The position numbers and the translations under genes were made by a program. The notes beneath the pieces were generated by a model that saw nothing but the letters and a program-made list of their open reading frames with translations, was not told the origin of the DNA and did not search any database. Positions 24,803-37,382 of a stretch of DNA of 64,000 bases are shown in pieces; within the stretch, counting starts at the first letter, position 1; every line of letters starts with the position of its first letter. This DNA comes from Mangifera indica (Eukaryota; Streptophyta; Magnoliopsida; Sapindales; Anacardiaceae). The stretch is taken from NCBI RefSeq assembly GCF_011075055.1, contig NC_058155.1, positions 5,468,537 through 5,532,536 on the forward strand, written 5' to 3'.

Positions 24803-25046
24803 GTGATATTTATCAATGTGGAAGTGTTATTAAATATTTGACCATGCATAAGGTGAAACAATATTTTATACTATGAAGGTTATTAAATATTTGACTATAC
24901 AGGGGTTAAATAGATATTATACCATGCAGTCTAACGTGAGATTTTGGGTTTTTCAAACCTCATTGATGTGATTTTTGAAACACATCAAAACTTGAGTGTG
25001 AATAAGTCCTTTGACCTTGATATTTATCAATGTGGAAGTGTTATTA
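24723..25046. repeat. Tandem duplication of the element's right end plus flank
   Basis: GATTTTGGGTTTTT...CATCAAAACTTG...AATAAGTCCTTTG...GATATTTATCAATGTGGAAG occurs at 24723-24830 and again at 24941-25046 (offset about 216 bp), so the right terminus and its target duplication were copied together. Confidence 0.8.
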
Positions 25047-25049
25047 GAT

Positions 25050-26440
25050 ACTTAATTGTTTGAAGGCTAAATTTTTATTTCACCTTATTTGTCAAATTTT
25101 GTATAGAATTTTTTAAAGTATATTCTCCTGATATCTAATAAAACTTTAGAATATGCTCATCAATTAGGGTTGGATTCAAATCTAACTAGCTTAGTCTCAA
25201 AAGTTGACTCAATTCAAATTCATTTAATTTGAATTTGAGCTAAAAGATTAAATTCATATTTTAAACTGAGATGAACTCGAGCTAGGAGGTGTTTAATTTG
25301 GTTCAGCTCGAATATATGGCTTAAATTGGTAATTCGAATCTATGACTTAATTTGACTAGAATTTATAACTTAAATTGATGATTTGAATTCGTGATTCAGT
25401 TTAACTCAATTTTATGACTTTTTTTTGTGTCATGAAGCCATTTTCCTTAAGAAAATAAATAGAAATAGATCAAATTTTTATAATACATATTTTATTTGGA
25501 AAAAGGGCAAAAAATTTGAAAACTACACATAAAAAAAATCATAAAATAGAAAAAAAATTCAATTTGTCTCCTAAATTGGAAAATATTAGAAAACCCTAAG
25601 TTAGAACTTTACAAAAACCCCCACCACCTGACCTTGTGTGTCATGTATTTCAAAAACCCCTTGTGTATTGAAAAATCACAATAAGGCCCCACTCATATGA
25701 TCTCGTGTGCCCTACACTGTTTGAAAAATCACAAAAACACCTCGTTTTATACCTGCATTATCAAAAAAATCACAACAACACCTTCATCTCCAACTCTTCT
25801 CATCCCATGTGATTCGCGTGGTAACTATTAATCACATGTGGTGATCGAATCACCCCTAATCTTGATTTTTTGAACTCAGTTTCATCACCAATCAATTATA
25901 CAACTATTTTAACACAAAACTCCTAACAAATTTCATCAAAAATGCAAATGATTCAAGCTATTTATGCAAATTTCAAAACTGGATAGAAAGAACCCTAAAC
26001 ACCCAAAATCTACACGAATATGCTTAAATCTCTACACTATAATATATTAAACATGATAAGGAATTTGTTAACCTTTTGTGTCATTTTTGCCACTCGAAAA
26101 TTAGAGAAAACGCTACTGAAAATCATGAAAAAACTGGCATGCGGTGAAGATTAGGCACGTGGGGGTGAGAATGCAAATTTTGAAACAAAAAACAAATTTT
26201 ATGGGTCCTTCATTTGTAGACATTTTCTTCATTGTATGAACTATCGGTTAAATTAGTTTAATATTAAAAAAATTAACCGATTATATTTAGTTTAAGTTAA
26301 TTGTGATTAATTGAATTAATTTTCATTGCAATAAATATATTAAAAAACATAAATTATAAATGTTTTGTGGAATATATATTTTGAAATTAAAAATTTATTC
26401 TATAAAATAAAGTACAAGTCCAAGCAAGATGTGGCATGTA
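25050..26440. other. AT-rich intergenic region with an old dispersed repeat
   Basis: About 25160-25420 contains AACTCGAGCT/TTTGAATTTGAGC words shared with 5180-5500 and 9890-10260. About 25570-25830 is richer in CCCC and AAAAACCCC words. No gene seen. Confidence 0.45.
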
Positions 26441-26448
26441 TAGCTGCT

Positions 26449-26455
26449 ACGTGGC
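26449..26455 (+). promoter_or_regulatory. G-box/ABRE-like ACGTGGC upstream of the SDR gene
   Basis: CTACGTGGCA lies about 115 bp before the SDR start codon and contains the ACGTGGC core bound by plant bZIP (ABF/GBF) factors. An ABA- or light-responsive promoter is an inference from the motif alone. Confidence 0.4.
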
Positions 26456-26564
26456 ACGATACCAACGAATTTTCCTTAACGAGAAACGATTTCACCTCTA
26501 CAGTTTAAACATGAAAAATGCAACACTCCACTTTAGTGTTAAAATCTCACCCAGATCGCTGTCA

Positions 26565-29474
26565 ATGTTCCTGATCAAGGTATAAACTCTTCTATACGTA
26601 ATATATTGTAAAAAAGTTATCTTTTTGAAAGATAGTTGATGGTTTTTGAATTTAAAGCTTGATTATTGATCGGTTTTGTGTGAGCAGACATGGAGGGCGA
26701 CGGCCTTTGGAGTGTACGGTTACCTGAATTTCACCAGAAATGGTTTCTTGTAAGCCATTTATCGCTTTGTCTTCATCTGGGTATTTTTTAAAGTGTGAAA
26801 ATGATTGATGTTAGTGATGTATGTGGGTGTTTGATTTGTTGGGTTTATTGCAGTTTTAGAAATTTATTCATTGGAGATAATAAAATGGATAATTTATTTG
26901 ACTTCTGGGATTCTTCTGGTTCTTTGCGTGTTTGATTTATGAATTAAAAACATCGAGAATTGTGCTTAAAATTGTTGATAAAGTGTGGATATTTATGTAG
27001 AAGTGGTATAAAAGGAAGTTTTGGTTGATTAATTGATAAAAATTAAATGACGGCCTTGATGAATTTTTGAGGACGTTTATGATAATTTTCAAACCATTAA
27101 GAGAGTTGTTTTTCCAATCTTATGAAGGATAGAGTAAAATTTCCCATTGAAAGATGTAAAAGTTGTGTTGCAGACACAAAGTAGCTCATTTTAGTTTATT
27201 GGTTTATTGAGATTTCTAGTTTTAGATGAAAAAAATACATCATCACTTTTGGGTAATGTTAGTTTTTCAGACTCACAACACTTTGTAGCATTATATGTGC
27301 AATGGGTTTGCAAGAAACCGTTGCTGCAAAAGAGTAAACTGGAGGGAGTGCTATCTTTAGTTATCGCAGATGAGAATGATAGTTTTCATTTGTTTGGTTT
27401 TCAGGGAACATGCCAAAAACTTCAAACAAGAAGATATGGAAAAACATATAGAAGGGAAAAACTGCATAGTTACAGGAGCGAATTCTGGAATTGGTTATGC
27501 GACTGCTGAGGGTCTTGCTTCGCGGTATTAATTAGCTTTGGTGCTTTAATTGCTGTTTGATTTCATGAAGATCAATAGTGTAGATCAACCTTATAGATTT
27601 ATATTTTGCGACTAGTTTATTGCTTTTGCAGTGGAGCAACTGTCTATATGGTATGCCGTAGCAAGGAGAGAGGAGAAATTGCTCTTTCTTCAATTCAGTC
27701 TAAGACTGGAAATCCAAATATTCATCTGGAGGTATCCTTCTTCAGTTGTAGTGCATTCCATCGCGATTTGATAATCGTTTTACATAGTAATTTGTTGGAT
27801 GAAAACTCGGTACATGTCTATTTTTATGACTTTTTTATTCAAACAATAAACTGCTAGTCTTATTTATGAGCATTATGATCTTAATTGCTTTCAGGTGTGT
27901 GATCTTTCATCTGTCAATGACATCAAGTCTTTCACATCAAGGTTTTCTTCAAATAATATTCCAGTTCATGTTCTGGTAACATTCCTTATCTCTTTGCCTG
28001 TTGTATCTCCATCAAATGTATAATTTTTTGTTGATATCCTCTCTATTTTTTCTTTTGCCTCCTTTGGGAATTATTTATATTTCTCCTGTCACTTAAACCT
28101 TCCATTTTCTATGCTTCAGGTGCAACTAATACCTATAGTTGTGTTAACTGTACAACTGCTGTAAAATCTGATTTTACTCTATTTTGGTGTCTCTAGGTTA
28201 ATAATGCTGGCTTACTGGAGCAAAACAGAGTTATCACAACGGAAGGGTACACCTTGCTTCTTGATGTTCTGTGTTCAAATCCACATATAATCTGTTTCTT
28301 TTGTTTAGGCCTTGCTGAAAATTAATCCTCTTTTACTTTGTTTTCCGCATTACTCCAGTTTTGAGACAAATTTTGCTGTAAATGTATTGGGAACATATGC
28401 CATGACAGAATTATTGTTGCCTTTGCTGGAGAAAGCTGCACCTGATGCTCGAGTGATCACTGTTTCCTCTGGTGGAATGTATTCAGTTCCCTTGATAACT
28501 GATCTACAGGTACCTGTTTGTGTGAACTGGCAGCTGCCTCAATTTAGTCGCAGATTCTTATTGAACTCCCAAATAACTGTTTCCATGTAGTTCAACAATG
28601 GAAAATTCAATGGGGCGGAACAATATGCTCGAAACAAGCGGGTCCAGGTCTGTGAATTTGTACATTATATGACACTATAATAAATTAATATATTTGATTA
28701 GTTTCATCCATTGAATAAATTGAATTTTTCACTGGAATTATTCGTCACCGTGACCATTGACTTTTGTGGTCTAAATGTTCAGCAAGATGTTAATTTGCCA
28801 ATGTCAAATAAGATTTCTTTTTAGCATCCTGACTAGTATCTTGCTTCAAATTTTAGTCAAAGGACAAGTGAAAACTTGGAATCTCAATTCTTTCCTATTC
28901 ATTCTAGTTAAAAAAGATTCCAGGTCTTTTAGGATAGTTGTGTAACAACTAACGCATGTATTACATTCGCCTGAATCCATCGTTTTAGTTTAACTGTTCT
29001 GAATGGAGACACTTCTCGTGCTATTTCTCCTTGATTGATTAGGTTGCACTAACAGAAAAGTGGTCTGAAATTTACAAGGAGAAAGGGATCAGTTTCTATT
29101 CAATGCATCCCGGTTGGGCTGAGACGCCTGGTGTAGCTAAGAGTTTGCCCAGTTTTAGTGAAAGGTTAGAATCTTTTTGACAATTCTGCTGGTTATACTA
29201 AAGAAATTTTCACTTCTTTTATCGACAACCATTGATAAGCTTGTACGTACATTCCAGGTTTGCAGGCAAGCTTAGAACAAGTGAGGAAGGTGCAGACACT
29301 GTTGTCTGGTTGGCTTTACAACCAAAAGAAAAACTGGCATCTGGTGCATTTTATTTTGACAGAGCTGAAGCACCTAAACACCTGAAGTTTTCAGCTACCA
29401 AGGGCTCTCATGCTGCAATTGACTCCATTGTTGTGAATCTTCGGTCAATGGCCAACCTCCTGCCATTAAATTAG
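26565..29474 (+). CDS. Short-chain dehydrogenase/reductase, DHRS12-like
   Basis: NAD(P)(H)-dependent oxidoreductase of the classical SDR fold; the physiological substrate of the plant DHRS12-like group is not known to me. Coding exons: 26565-26579, 26688-26749, 27405-27524, 27632-27731, 27895-27975, 28197-28246, 28359-28509, 28591-28647, 29043-29164, 29258-29474; 975 nt, 324 aa. Visible: the cofactor glycine motif TGANSGIG (49-56), NNAG (128-131), the catalytic serine region VSSGG (178-182), Tyr205 and Lys209 in YARNK, and HPGWAETPG (234-242). A short hydrophobic/aromatic N-terminus (about residues 1-25) precedes the Rossmann fold. The first coding exon has only 15 nt. Its start is supported because the second exon (TWRATAFGVYGYLNF) continues the usual N-terminus of this group. 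It is convergent with the choline kinase gene; the stop codons are about 255 bp apart. Confidence 0.92.
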
Positions 29475-29730
29475 AACTATCTTTCGTCTAAACTTATATA
29501 TTTCCATAGTAATTTAAGTTCTATTTTTAGTTTCACCATGTTACAAATTATAACTCTTCATAGATATGTATGTATATTTTATGTTGCCAATTTCACATTA
29601 AACATATATACAGATACTATTGAACTTCTCTCATGTTTATACTGGCCATGGCTAATACATGGTGAAGTTTGCATACTAAAGGTTAAAAAAATGCAAGCAT
29701 ATATTTATATACAGGGAGATTTCAGCGTCA

Positions 29731-32700
29731 TTAAGGCATACTGCTTTTGGCTGATATTACATGACCATTTATGCAGTTCCGATTTGGTATGGTTGAGGAG
29801 CGCAAGAGGCTTGGCTTTCTGGACCAGTACTGCTGAAATCTTTGCCTTGCATAATCCATGTAGTCAAAGTTGATTTTGTTCACATAAGCCTGTAGAGCGG
29901 CAGAAATCATTGATTCATACATGTTCATAAGATCAATAAAGGGCATGCGAATAAGAACTGGAATTACTTACTGAAATGATTCCCCATAAGCCCCAAAAGA
30001 CATGGTTTGCAAGAGTATACTTCTCTGCATCATTCACTAGCTCATCCACTTCACTTTCACTGGGTTGCCTGCCTATACACAAAGAAGGAAAGAACCAAAT
30101 ATAAAAAAAATTAGAATTACCATAATTGTGAATGCTTGGCAGAATAAAACAGATGGTCAATAGTATCCGCCAATTTTTTAAATCATTCGTTCAGTATCCA
30201 CTGATGATATAATTTGATATGCATTGAATTTCCATTTTCACAGCTGACTTGGCTTGTCGCACAGTTCACTAAGGTTGCTAGTATGCCATAATTCTAACAC
30301 ACCAAACAAGCAAAAATGTACAGAAGGTAAGTTTGCTTTCCTCTTTGTCTAGAAAGTTCATATTATAAACTAATTTTCAATAGAAATCAATCATCAACAT
30401 TTTGGATACAGAAATAAAGATCAATCTATATTCAGAACGTGACTTCTTGCCTTTCATAACAGCAAAGTGAAGAGGAGACTGTAGACTAACCTGCGGAGCG
30501 CAGATATACACGGATAAATCTTTGACGCTCCTCCAGTCCTAATGTCAAATGCAGGTCAAGAAAACTAATCAGTCTAGATAATATGCATATTGACACGAGA
30601 TTAAATGAAACACAAGAATAACCAAATATAATTAGTCACTAACCTGGGTATTTACTGTAGTCTAAAATATGAGGTGTGTCAGTATGATAATTTGCTGCCA
30701 TTTCACAGAAGTGGTTCGCAAGGTCATATGCGACTGGATTGAAGCTTGCATACTCATAATCCTGTATAATGAACAGAAAAATATTTCTATATATAAGTAT
30801 CAAAATGGTTTAACAGATCCTCGACAATAGTTTTGCTAATCATATCATGAAAGGGTAAGAAGAAAGAAGCATTAGGTGTTGTTTCACCCGAGCATTAGCA
30901 TAAACAGAAGCCAGCATACAAGCAAGTTTATCAAATTAACAATAAGATTTGAGCCCTCCAAAAGGTTTTTAGGTATCACAAAATTTCTCTTACACAGAAA
31001 TTATTAGTCTTATTCCTTTTGAAATATTTCACCTCAAAGACAAATTAAAGACACTTGCTCTTTTCCTAGGCTAAAAGGAAACTATTAAATGGAAAAGTCC
31101 AATGTTGAAGAAAAAAGAAAGACAGAAAACAGTAAGGAAGAGATCAAAATAAATAACCACTGAAGATAATGCAATAATACAGAGGTCACAGTTATAACTA
31201 AACAACAGCAAGGAAACTTACAATTATAGTGATTGCCTTCGTCTCTTCATCTATCATTATGTTGCCATATTGAAGATCATTATGACAAAATCCAATCTCT
31301 TGGTTGGGCTGAGGCAACTCTCGCTCTAGCATATGGATTTCCTCTTCCAAAGCATCCAAATGGAATTCCTTTGCATCTTTGGTGGAGCACAAACTTTCAG
31401 CCTTATTTAGCCAGTTTCTGTGGAGAAAAAATATGAAGGCATTAAATATCATCAATTCTAAAATGGAAAGCACCAAGTTTGTCCGAACATATCAGTACCT
31501 CAGTCTGTCCCAGAGAAGTACATCTTTCAGACCAGGCATATCAAGATTGTGGAACTCTCTCATCTTAGCTGCTATCAGAGCAGATACTTCAGGATCACGA
31601 AGGTCAGCAGCTGATAATGTCTGAAAATCCAACAGAAAGGGAGAAAACAAGAGGTTTATTTACCACTTATACTAATAAAAAAAGAGCATAAGCCTGGAAT
31701 TATTTTTCCTGAAGCTCATATAAAGTAAATAAAAATCCCCAAATTGAATATTCCATAGGAATCAAACTGAAAGAAACAACGGAAACTAAAATCGACACTG
31801 ACTGGGTTGCTATTAATTGAATCAAATGGAGTGTAAGGGAGGGGGATGACAGTAGTTGAGTCCTCAGTTTGAAGTTCAGGTACTTAGAAACTAAACTAAT
31901 TGTAAGAACTGTAAAAGTTGCTCATAATCTTTTGCATAATGAGTCTGATTTTTTGATAGTGTTCATAGAAGATTAGGCAAAACAGCAGGAAAAACCAAGC
32001 AACGAGAAGCCTCAAGTACGAGCACCCCAACAGAAGCCACAAGCTGAATAAATAAATGCTTTTTCTCACATAAATTAATTCATTGTTTCTAAATTAACAA
32101 AACTATAGCATCAGCCTACAGCGGCGTTTGATTATACTACAGAAGTATGGTACATTTTCCAAATGAGAGTTGTAATACTAAAGCCTCTAAGTTCAGCGAA
32201 TTAACAAGAGTCAATACAAACTCAGTAGCATATGCTTAGTATCAACATTAAGCCATATAGTTTTATATGATGAAATTATGATCAAGATTTCCCATCACAC
32301 AAATTCAACCAGACAATCTCAATTCAATAAAATGTCAAATACTCAGAATCACCACCGAAAGGCCAATTAATAAAACATGCTTACAATTTCATGACTTGAA
32401 AATCATTCATAAAGATCAAATAATTAAAGAATTTGACAGATTTAAGTACCCTTGCATGGATGAACTCCTCAATTCTTCCATCAGCAAACTGCCCAAGAAG
32501 CCGTGGTCCCTGTCCATGCCTAGACATGCATTCAAAAGTCTTAATTTCATCATCCCTATTGAAAAAGATCTCCACCCCTTCTCCATAAACCCTAACTAGA
32601 ACTTTTCTAACAAGACCACCATTCTTTGCAGGCCAATGAATCTGATAAACCTCATTAGTCATAGCACCTTTCAAAGGGGTAACGTGCAGAGCATCCATAT

Positions 32701-32800
32701 CTTCAATAACATCTCCCCACTCAGAAGCTACAGCTTGAAGAACTTTCTTCAATTCTTCTGGCGAAGAACTCGGTATCAATTCATTACTCTTAATAGCCAT
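29731..32800 (-). CDS. Choline/ethanolamine kinase (CEK family)
   Basis: Phosphorylates choline (or ethanolamine) with ATP, the first cytosolic step of the CDP-choline (Kennedy) pathway to phosphatidylcholine. Coding exons in transcript order: 32800-32450, 31620-31499, 31417-31222, 30761-30644, 30538-30491, 30072-29972, 29889-29731; 1095 nt, 364 aa, usual for the family. Residues about 52-62 ([11 protein letters not shown]) form the nucleotide-binding loop. The Brenner phosphotransferase motif HNDLQYGNI is at 203-211, with catalytic Asp205, and the choline-kinase motif [19 protein letters not shown] is at 223-241, with the metal-binding Asp224. The ATG at 32800 gives [17 protein letters not shown], the usual plant start; the codon 15 nt upstream in frame is GTG. 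Closest to the Arabidopsis CEK1-CEK3 group by motif; choline and ethanolamine preference cannot be read from sequence. Confidence 0.94.
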
Positions 32801-33290
32801 CCTTACTATCAGCACAAATCAGTAATTACAAAAAAGAACAAAAAGTGACCTGAAACAAAGAAGAAAATTCAAACTTTAATCACACAAATCGACATGCAGC
32901 ACAAAATCAACAAACCCAGTTGAGATATAACCCCAAAGGATAAAAAAATCATTGCTTTAAACAAAAGAATCAAATCACTACTCAAAAGAACAAAAAGTGA
33001 CCTGAAACAAAGAAGAAAATTCAAACTTTAATCACATAATAGACATGCAGCACAAAAGCAACAAACCCAGTTGAGATATAACCCCAAAGAAGCGAAAAAA
33101 TCAATGCTTTGAAAAAAAGAATCAAATCACTCGTCAAAAAGAAAAAGGAAAGACAACTAATTACCTAGTAAACGCAAGCTGAATTCAGTCTAGACGTTTG
33201 CATGAAAAGTCAAAACTTGAGAATCAAACAAGTGCGAAAGCATCAAGAAAAACAAACCCAGAAGGCCAACAAGGAGAGAGAATGTTGCAC
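32801..33290 (-). other. Probable 5' leader and leader intron of the choline kinase gene
   Basis: On the minus strand, TACTAG|GTAATTAG near 33172 fits a splice donor and GCTGATAG|TAAGG near 32806 fits an acceptor five bases before the ATG, implying a leader intron of about 365 bp. Most of it is filled by a tandem duplication (see 32829-33150). Both sites are inferred from sequence only. Confidence 0.45.
32829..33150. repeat. 152-bp tandem duplication in the choline kinase leader
   Basis: The block starting CCTGAAACAAAGAAG occurs at 32849 and again at 33001. Sequence is collinear through GACATGCAGCACAAAA, CAACAAACCCAGTTGAG and ATATAACCCCAAAG with a few substitutions and small indels. The shared CAAATCACT edge recurs a third time near 33123, suggesting unequal exchange or replication slippage. 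Confidence 0.9.
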
Positions 33291-33299
33291 TAATTATAG

Positions 33300-35143
33300 C
33301 GAAACTATATTTACATGCTCATATATATATATATAGAAAAACGAAGGGATAGTCAGTTTGACTGCATTAAACAGAACATGCCTTTATTTGCTAAGAAAAA
33401 ATCAATCTGCGTTGTCACTTTCTATGGACAGCATTCATGCTTAAAATCCAGTGACGTTTGCTGCGACAATCTTTTTGGTGAATGTATGTGTACGTAATTT
33501 TTTATATATAATTTTAGTACAAAGTTATTTTATTAATAGTTTTTATTTTAATTTTTTATATATAATTATTTTATTTTTAATTCAAAATTTTTTAATTATA
33601 TAATTATATACCATTTATATATTTAAATTATATATTAAAAATATATATTTATAATTTTATTAATAATTTTTATAACTTACAAATATTTTACTATCTCATT
33701 AAATAATTTTAAATTAAATATAAATTAGATATTCTAAACTAATATTACTCATTTGCAATACCAATAATGTTATCAGGCTTTAGTTGCTGAAATACAGTCA
33801 TTTTTGTTAAATTGGGGCAAATTTTTTTAGGTTGAATCCTGTTGTGCATTTATGTGTTGTAGAATTTATAAACGCAATAAAATTTTATAAATATATATAT
33901 ATCTATTTTAAATATATAAATAAATATATATTTTATGTCATATTTAATTATATAATAATATATATCAAATAAATATATATTTATATATTTAAAATATGTA
34001 TATATAATATTGTTTTTATGAATTTGATAACATTAATATAAGTTTTGTGGTATTATTTTTAATTGAGTAGTATTATATGTATAATTTTATATATAAATAA
34101 TAACGTATTATTGTATAATTAGATAATTAAAAATTAAAGATAAATAATATTTAATTATATAATAAGATATTATTATATGTGTGTAAAAATTATGCATATG
34201 ATATTATTGTTTTTAATTTCTCTTAATAGATATTTCATGATGTTTACTGGGGATAAAAAGGTCATTTCAAACATGAATCCCAGGATTGTTTCTATATAGT
34301 ATTTCATACAGACAAGAAAAGTCAAAAGTCAAAGACATTGGTAACTGCTTCCTGTTCACCTAACAGAAATAACTGTCATCATAACGTTTTTTGGACAATT
34401 AATTAAGAATAAACTGTCATCATGATCTTTGTTTTGTTTTATTGTTATTTATGTAGATTATTTTTTTCATCCTTATTTTCTCATATATTACAAAATTTAT
34501 TGATTTTTCATATAATTTATTATATATATATATATTTATAATAATATTATTATATATACTTCTTATATATATATATAAATATATACATATTTATACATAT
34601 TATTATATAATTAAATATTATTTTATTTTAATTTAAAATTATTTAATTATATAATATTATATATAAATATTTATATTTTTATATACGTAAGGTAAAATAG
34701 ATGTATATAATTTTATTATTAACTAAAACAAGGAAAAGAAATATGTGTGATGTAGATTAATTCGTAGACTTGATGCGTTTTTGTTGGCTTATGATTTTCA
34801 GTGATTGAATATCATAGAAATGGTCTGAAAAGTAATAATACTATACCTTTCAAAAGTTATTCTATAATATATTTATATATATATTTTTTATTAAAAGTAT
34901 AAATGGCGTAAGATTCTCAAGTCAATTTGCCTGCAGATAATAGAATTTAGGAATATCTTTTTGAAAAAATATATTATCATTGATTTTAAAATAATAAAAT
35001 ATTTTAATAGCTCATAAGTTTAAAATAATTCATATATACAAATAATATATTATTATATAATTTAATAATTTTAAATTAAAAATTGAATAACATTTAATAA
35101 TATGATAATATATTATCTGTATACTTAGATTATATTAACATTA
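33300..35143. other. Very AT-rich intergenic block with palindromic MITE copies
   Basis: Dominated by TATATA and ATTATATAATTAAATA words; MITE-like palindromes near 33510-33680, 34060-34215, 34540-34700 and 35030-35130. The 60-codon frame at 33315-33497 is not recognised. Confidence 0.55.
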
Positions 35144-36400
35144 CTTGAAAAACCCAAAATAACTAATAATCTTAGAGGGGGTGAATAGGATTATTTAAAT
35201 TTTTAATCAAATATAACTGATTAAATAAATTCAATAAGATTTCGAAACAATTAAACACAAACTATATTCAGAAACTTATCAAAGTATACAACACATATAT
35301 AGGTATAAATTATGCTCAACAACTTACCACAAACACATGACACAATTGTAAAAACTCTCAAATAAATATTTGATCAAACTCAATTACTTAAGCGGTTTTA
35401 ACAAGGATAATTAAACAAAATCAATATTTAACAAATTAAGAACATTACAACAATATATAAAACTCAATGTAAAAAGAGTAGGGAAAGAAAATGTTCAAAA
35501 TTTATAGTGGTTCAAAGCTTTTTCTTTTAAGCATCTTATATCAACTTTTTCAAGCAATCCACTTGAAGTTCTATTAGTAAAGAATTCTTTTTTTACAGTA
35601 GTTCTTCGGGATTTCGCCTACGTTCATTAGTTGATCCAAGATTGTGCATAACTTAATAGTTATCTTGGATTTCGCCCACCACAATGATTATCTGGGATTT
35701 CACTCACCATAATAGTTATTCGAGATTTTGTCAAAGTTTGTTTGGATATAGAAAGATTAAGTGTAAAATGCTTCTATGAGGTTGTTACAAATATTAAGTG
35801 TAGGGAGTCTCTCAATGATATGAGCTATAAGCTTTTGGAGAGACTTTTGGAGAGGAAAAGAGTATAAGATTTTATATTAGTAATCTATAACCTATTCCCC
35901 ATCAAAGAGCCTTCAATTTATAGGCTTAGATGACTAAAATGACTCAAATAACCATTGGTTGGAATAATGTATCCTTTAAACTTTGAAAATTATGTTTTAG
36001 CCTTGAAAACACGACGAGAGAGACATCCTATATTGTGGGATGGGTGTCCTCTTACATAATCTAATGTCACTGTCTTTATTAATCTTTAAAGAAAAACAGT
36101 TTAAAATTGTACACTATATAACCTAATGTTTCTTTTATACAATGGAACCCAAAATATAATTTTATCAATGTTGTTCGATGGAACACTAGTTCCATTCTTC
36201 CCAACTTATTTGTTCTACTAGGAATGTGGTTGCTCCCATTGTCATTCTACTTCTCACAAATTGTCATGCTTGAAACAACCAGTGGAACAACTATTGAAAC
36301 GACTAACATGCTTCTAGATCAGACAATGACAAATTCTCTTGAATAATCATTTTTTCTTATGTGACGTCTAGAATATTCATGCCTTGTTTGGAATGACCTC
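35144..36400. mobile_element. Probable LTR-retrotransposon-derived sequence
   Basis: TAGAGGGGGTGAATAGG near 35173 and TTTATAGTGGTTCAAAGC near 35502 are word patterns I associate with long plant LTRs, and the segment lacks open frames. Repeats of CTTGGATTTCGCCCACC-like sequence lie at about 35605-35730. Boundaries and target duplication were not found. Confidence 0.4.
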
Positions 36401-36707
36401 GTTCTATTACTTCATTGTTTGGAGCATCTATTCCATCAATTCTAGAACTTCAAGTGAACTCTTAGGTAAATATGAACCACATTTTTACACCATTACGACC
36501 AATATCTAAAAGATGAGTTATAATTTTTGCGTACCCCAATTTATGAACACTTGGCCTTAAAAGGAAAAAATATTGCCCATAATTACAAAATCAACTCTCA
36601 TGCTTTGGTGCCTACCCCAGCTTATTAATATGGCGCGTCTCACCTAATTTTACCAGTTGATCATCCCTAAAAGCCAAAGATTCACTTTTTAATGGTTCAG
36701 AGGTGAG

Positions 36708-36887
36708 ATGGAAGTTTGCTACCAAGTTTTGCAAGCAGGAAAGATAAATGAACTGACTGAAGGCAACATGTTTAATGCAAAAGATGGTTGTGTATGGCTG
36801 AGCTTGCTTAGAAAAGAAGATGATTTTGAGATGCTAATGCAGAGATTAAACAAATTAGTGTATGAGGAACACAATGTGAAGAATTGA
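36708..36887 (+). pseudogene. 59-codon ORF, apparent captured gene fragment
   Basis: Reads MEVCYQVLQAGKINELTEGN at the start and contains CVWLSLLRKEDDFEMLMQRL, ending NKLVYEEHNVKN and TGA. Composition is protein-like (Glu/Leu/Lys with a helical pattern) and GC content is higher than surrounding DNA. An in-frame stop precedes the ATG by five codons. It sits directly left of the truncated MULE-like element at 36915-37358. I do not recognise the protein. A terminal exon captured by, or stranded beside, the transposon is the best reading; a small gene is possible. Confidence 0.35.
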
Positions 36888-36914
36888 AGTGATCAATTAT
36901 CAATTGATTACAAT

Positions 36915-37358
36915 AAGCTTCTTCTTTGGTTCTTCGTCTTCCCGACGAAGTTCTTCGTCTCCCACGACGTCTCCGGGCGCCGATCGGACCTCCAAATGGG
37001 AGGAAAGAGATCGTCGGAAGGAGATCGTCGGAAGGAGAGGTTGCTTCGGGAGGGAGCGGTCGTCGGCAACGGAGCCGGAGAGGTCGCCGGAGATTTCAAA
37101 ACCAAACCCTAGGGTGAAACTGCAGTTTTTTAAAACTTAGGCCGGGGGAAAATTTCAGTTTTTAAAGTTTAGGGGGGCAAAATTAGATTCTATTTTAGTT
37201 TATTTTTAATATTATAGCAAAAATGACGATTTTACCCCTACCACCGTTAGGGTTTGGTTAAATCTAACCGGCCATGGGTGGGTGTTTGGTGTTTCCATAG
37301 TTAAAGGGGAGACTTTTGAGAAAACGCTAAACCTTGGGTGGGAAATAATCGTTTGGCC
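36915..37358. mobile_element. Half copy of the palindromic MULE-like element
   Basis: Corresponds to the centre and right arm of the copy at 58558-59287: the GACGAAGTTCTTCGTCTCCC centre, CTCCAAATGGGAGG, CGTCGGCAACGGAGCCGGAG, then ACCAAACCCTAGGGTGAAAC and TTGGGTGGGAAATAATCGTT with GGCC at 37355-37358. The left arm is missing. Flanks share ATTACAA (36907-36913 and 37360-37366), 7 of 9 positions of a possible target duplication. Its open frames on three phases are by-products. Confidence 0.7.
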
Positions 37359-37382
37359 TATTACAAAGTATATAACATGATA

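Noticed and set aside
29538..29873. 111-codon plus-strand frame downstream of the SDR gene
   Set aside because: Overlaps antisense the last exon of the choline kinase gene.
36889..37140. Open frames on three phases of the half element
   Set aside because: Same sequence as the arms of 58558-59287; Arg/Ser/Glu-rich low complexity with no homology seen.
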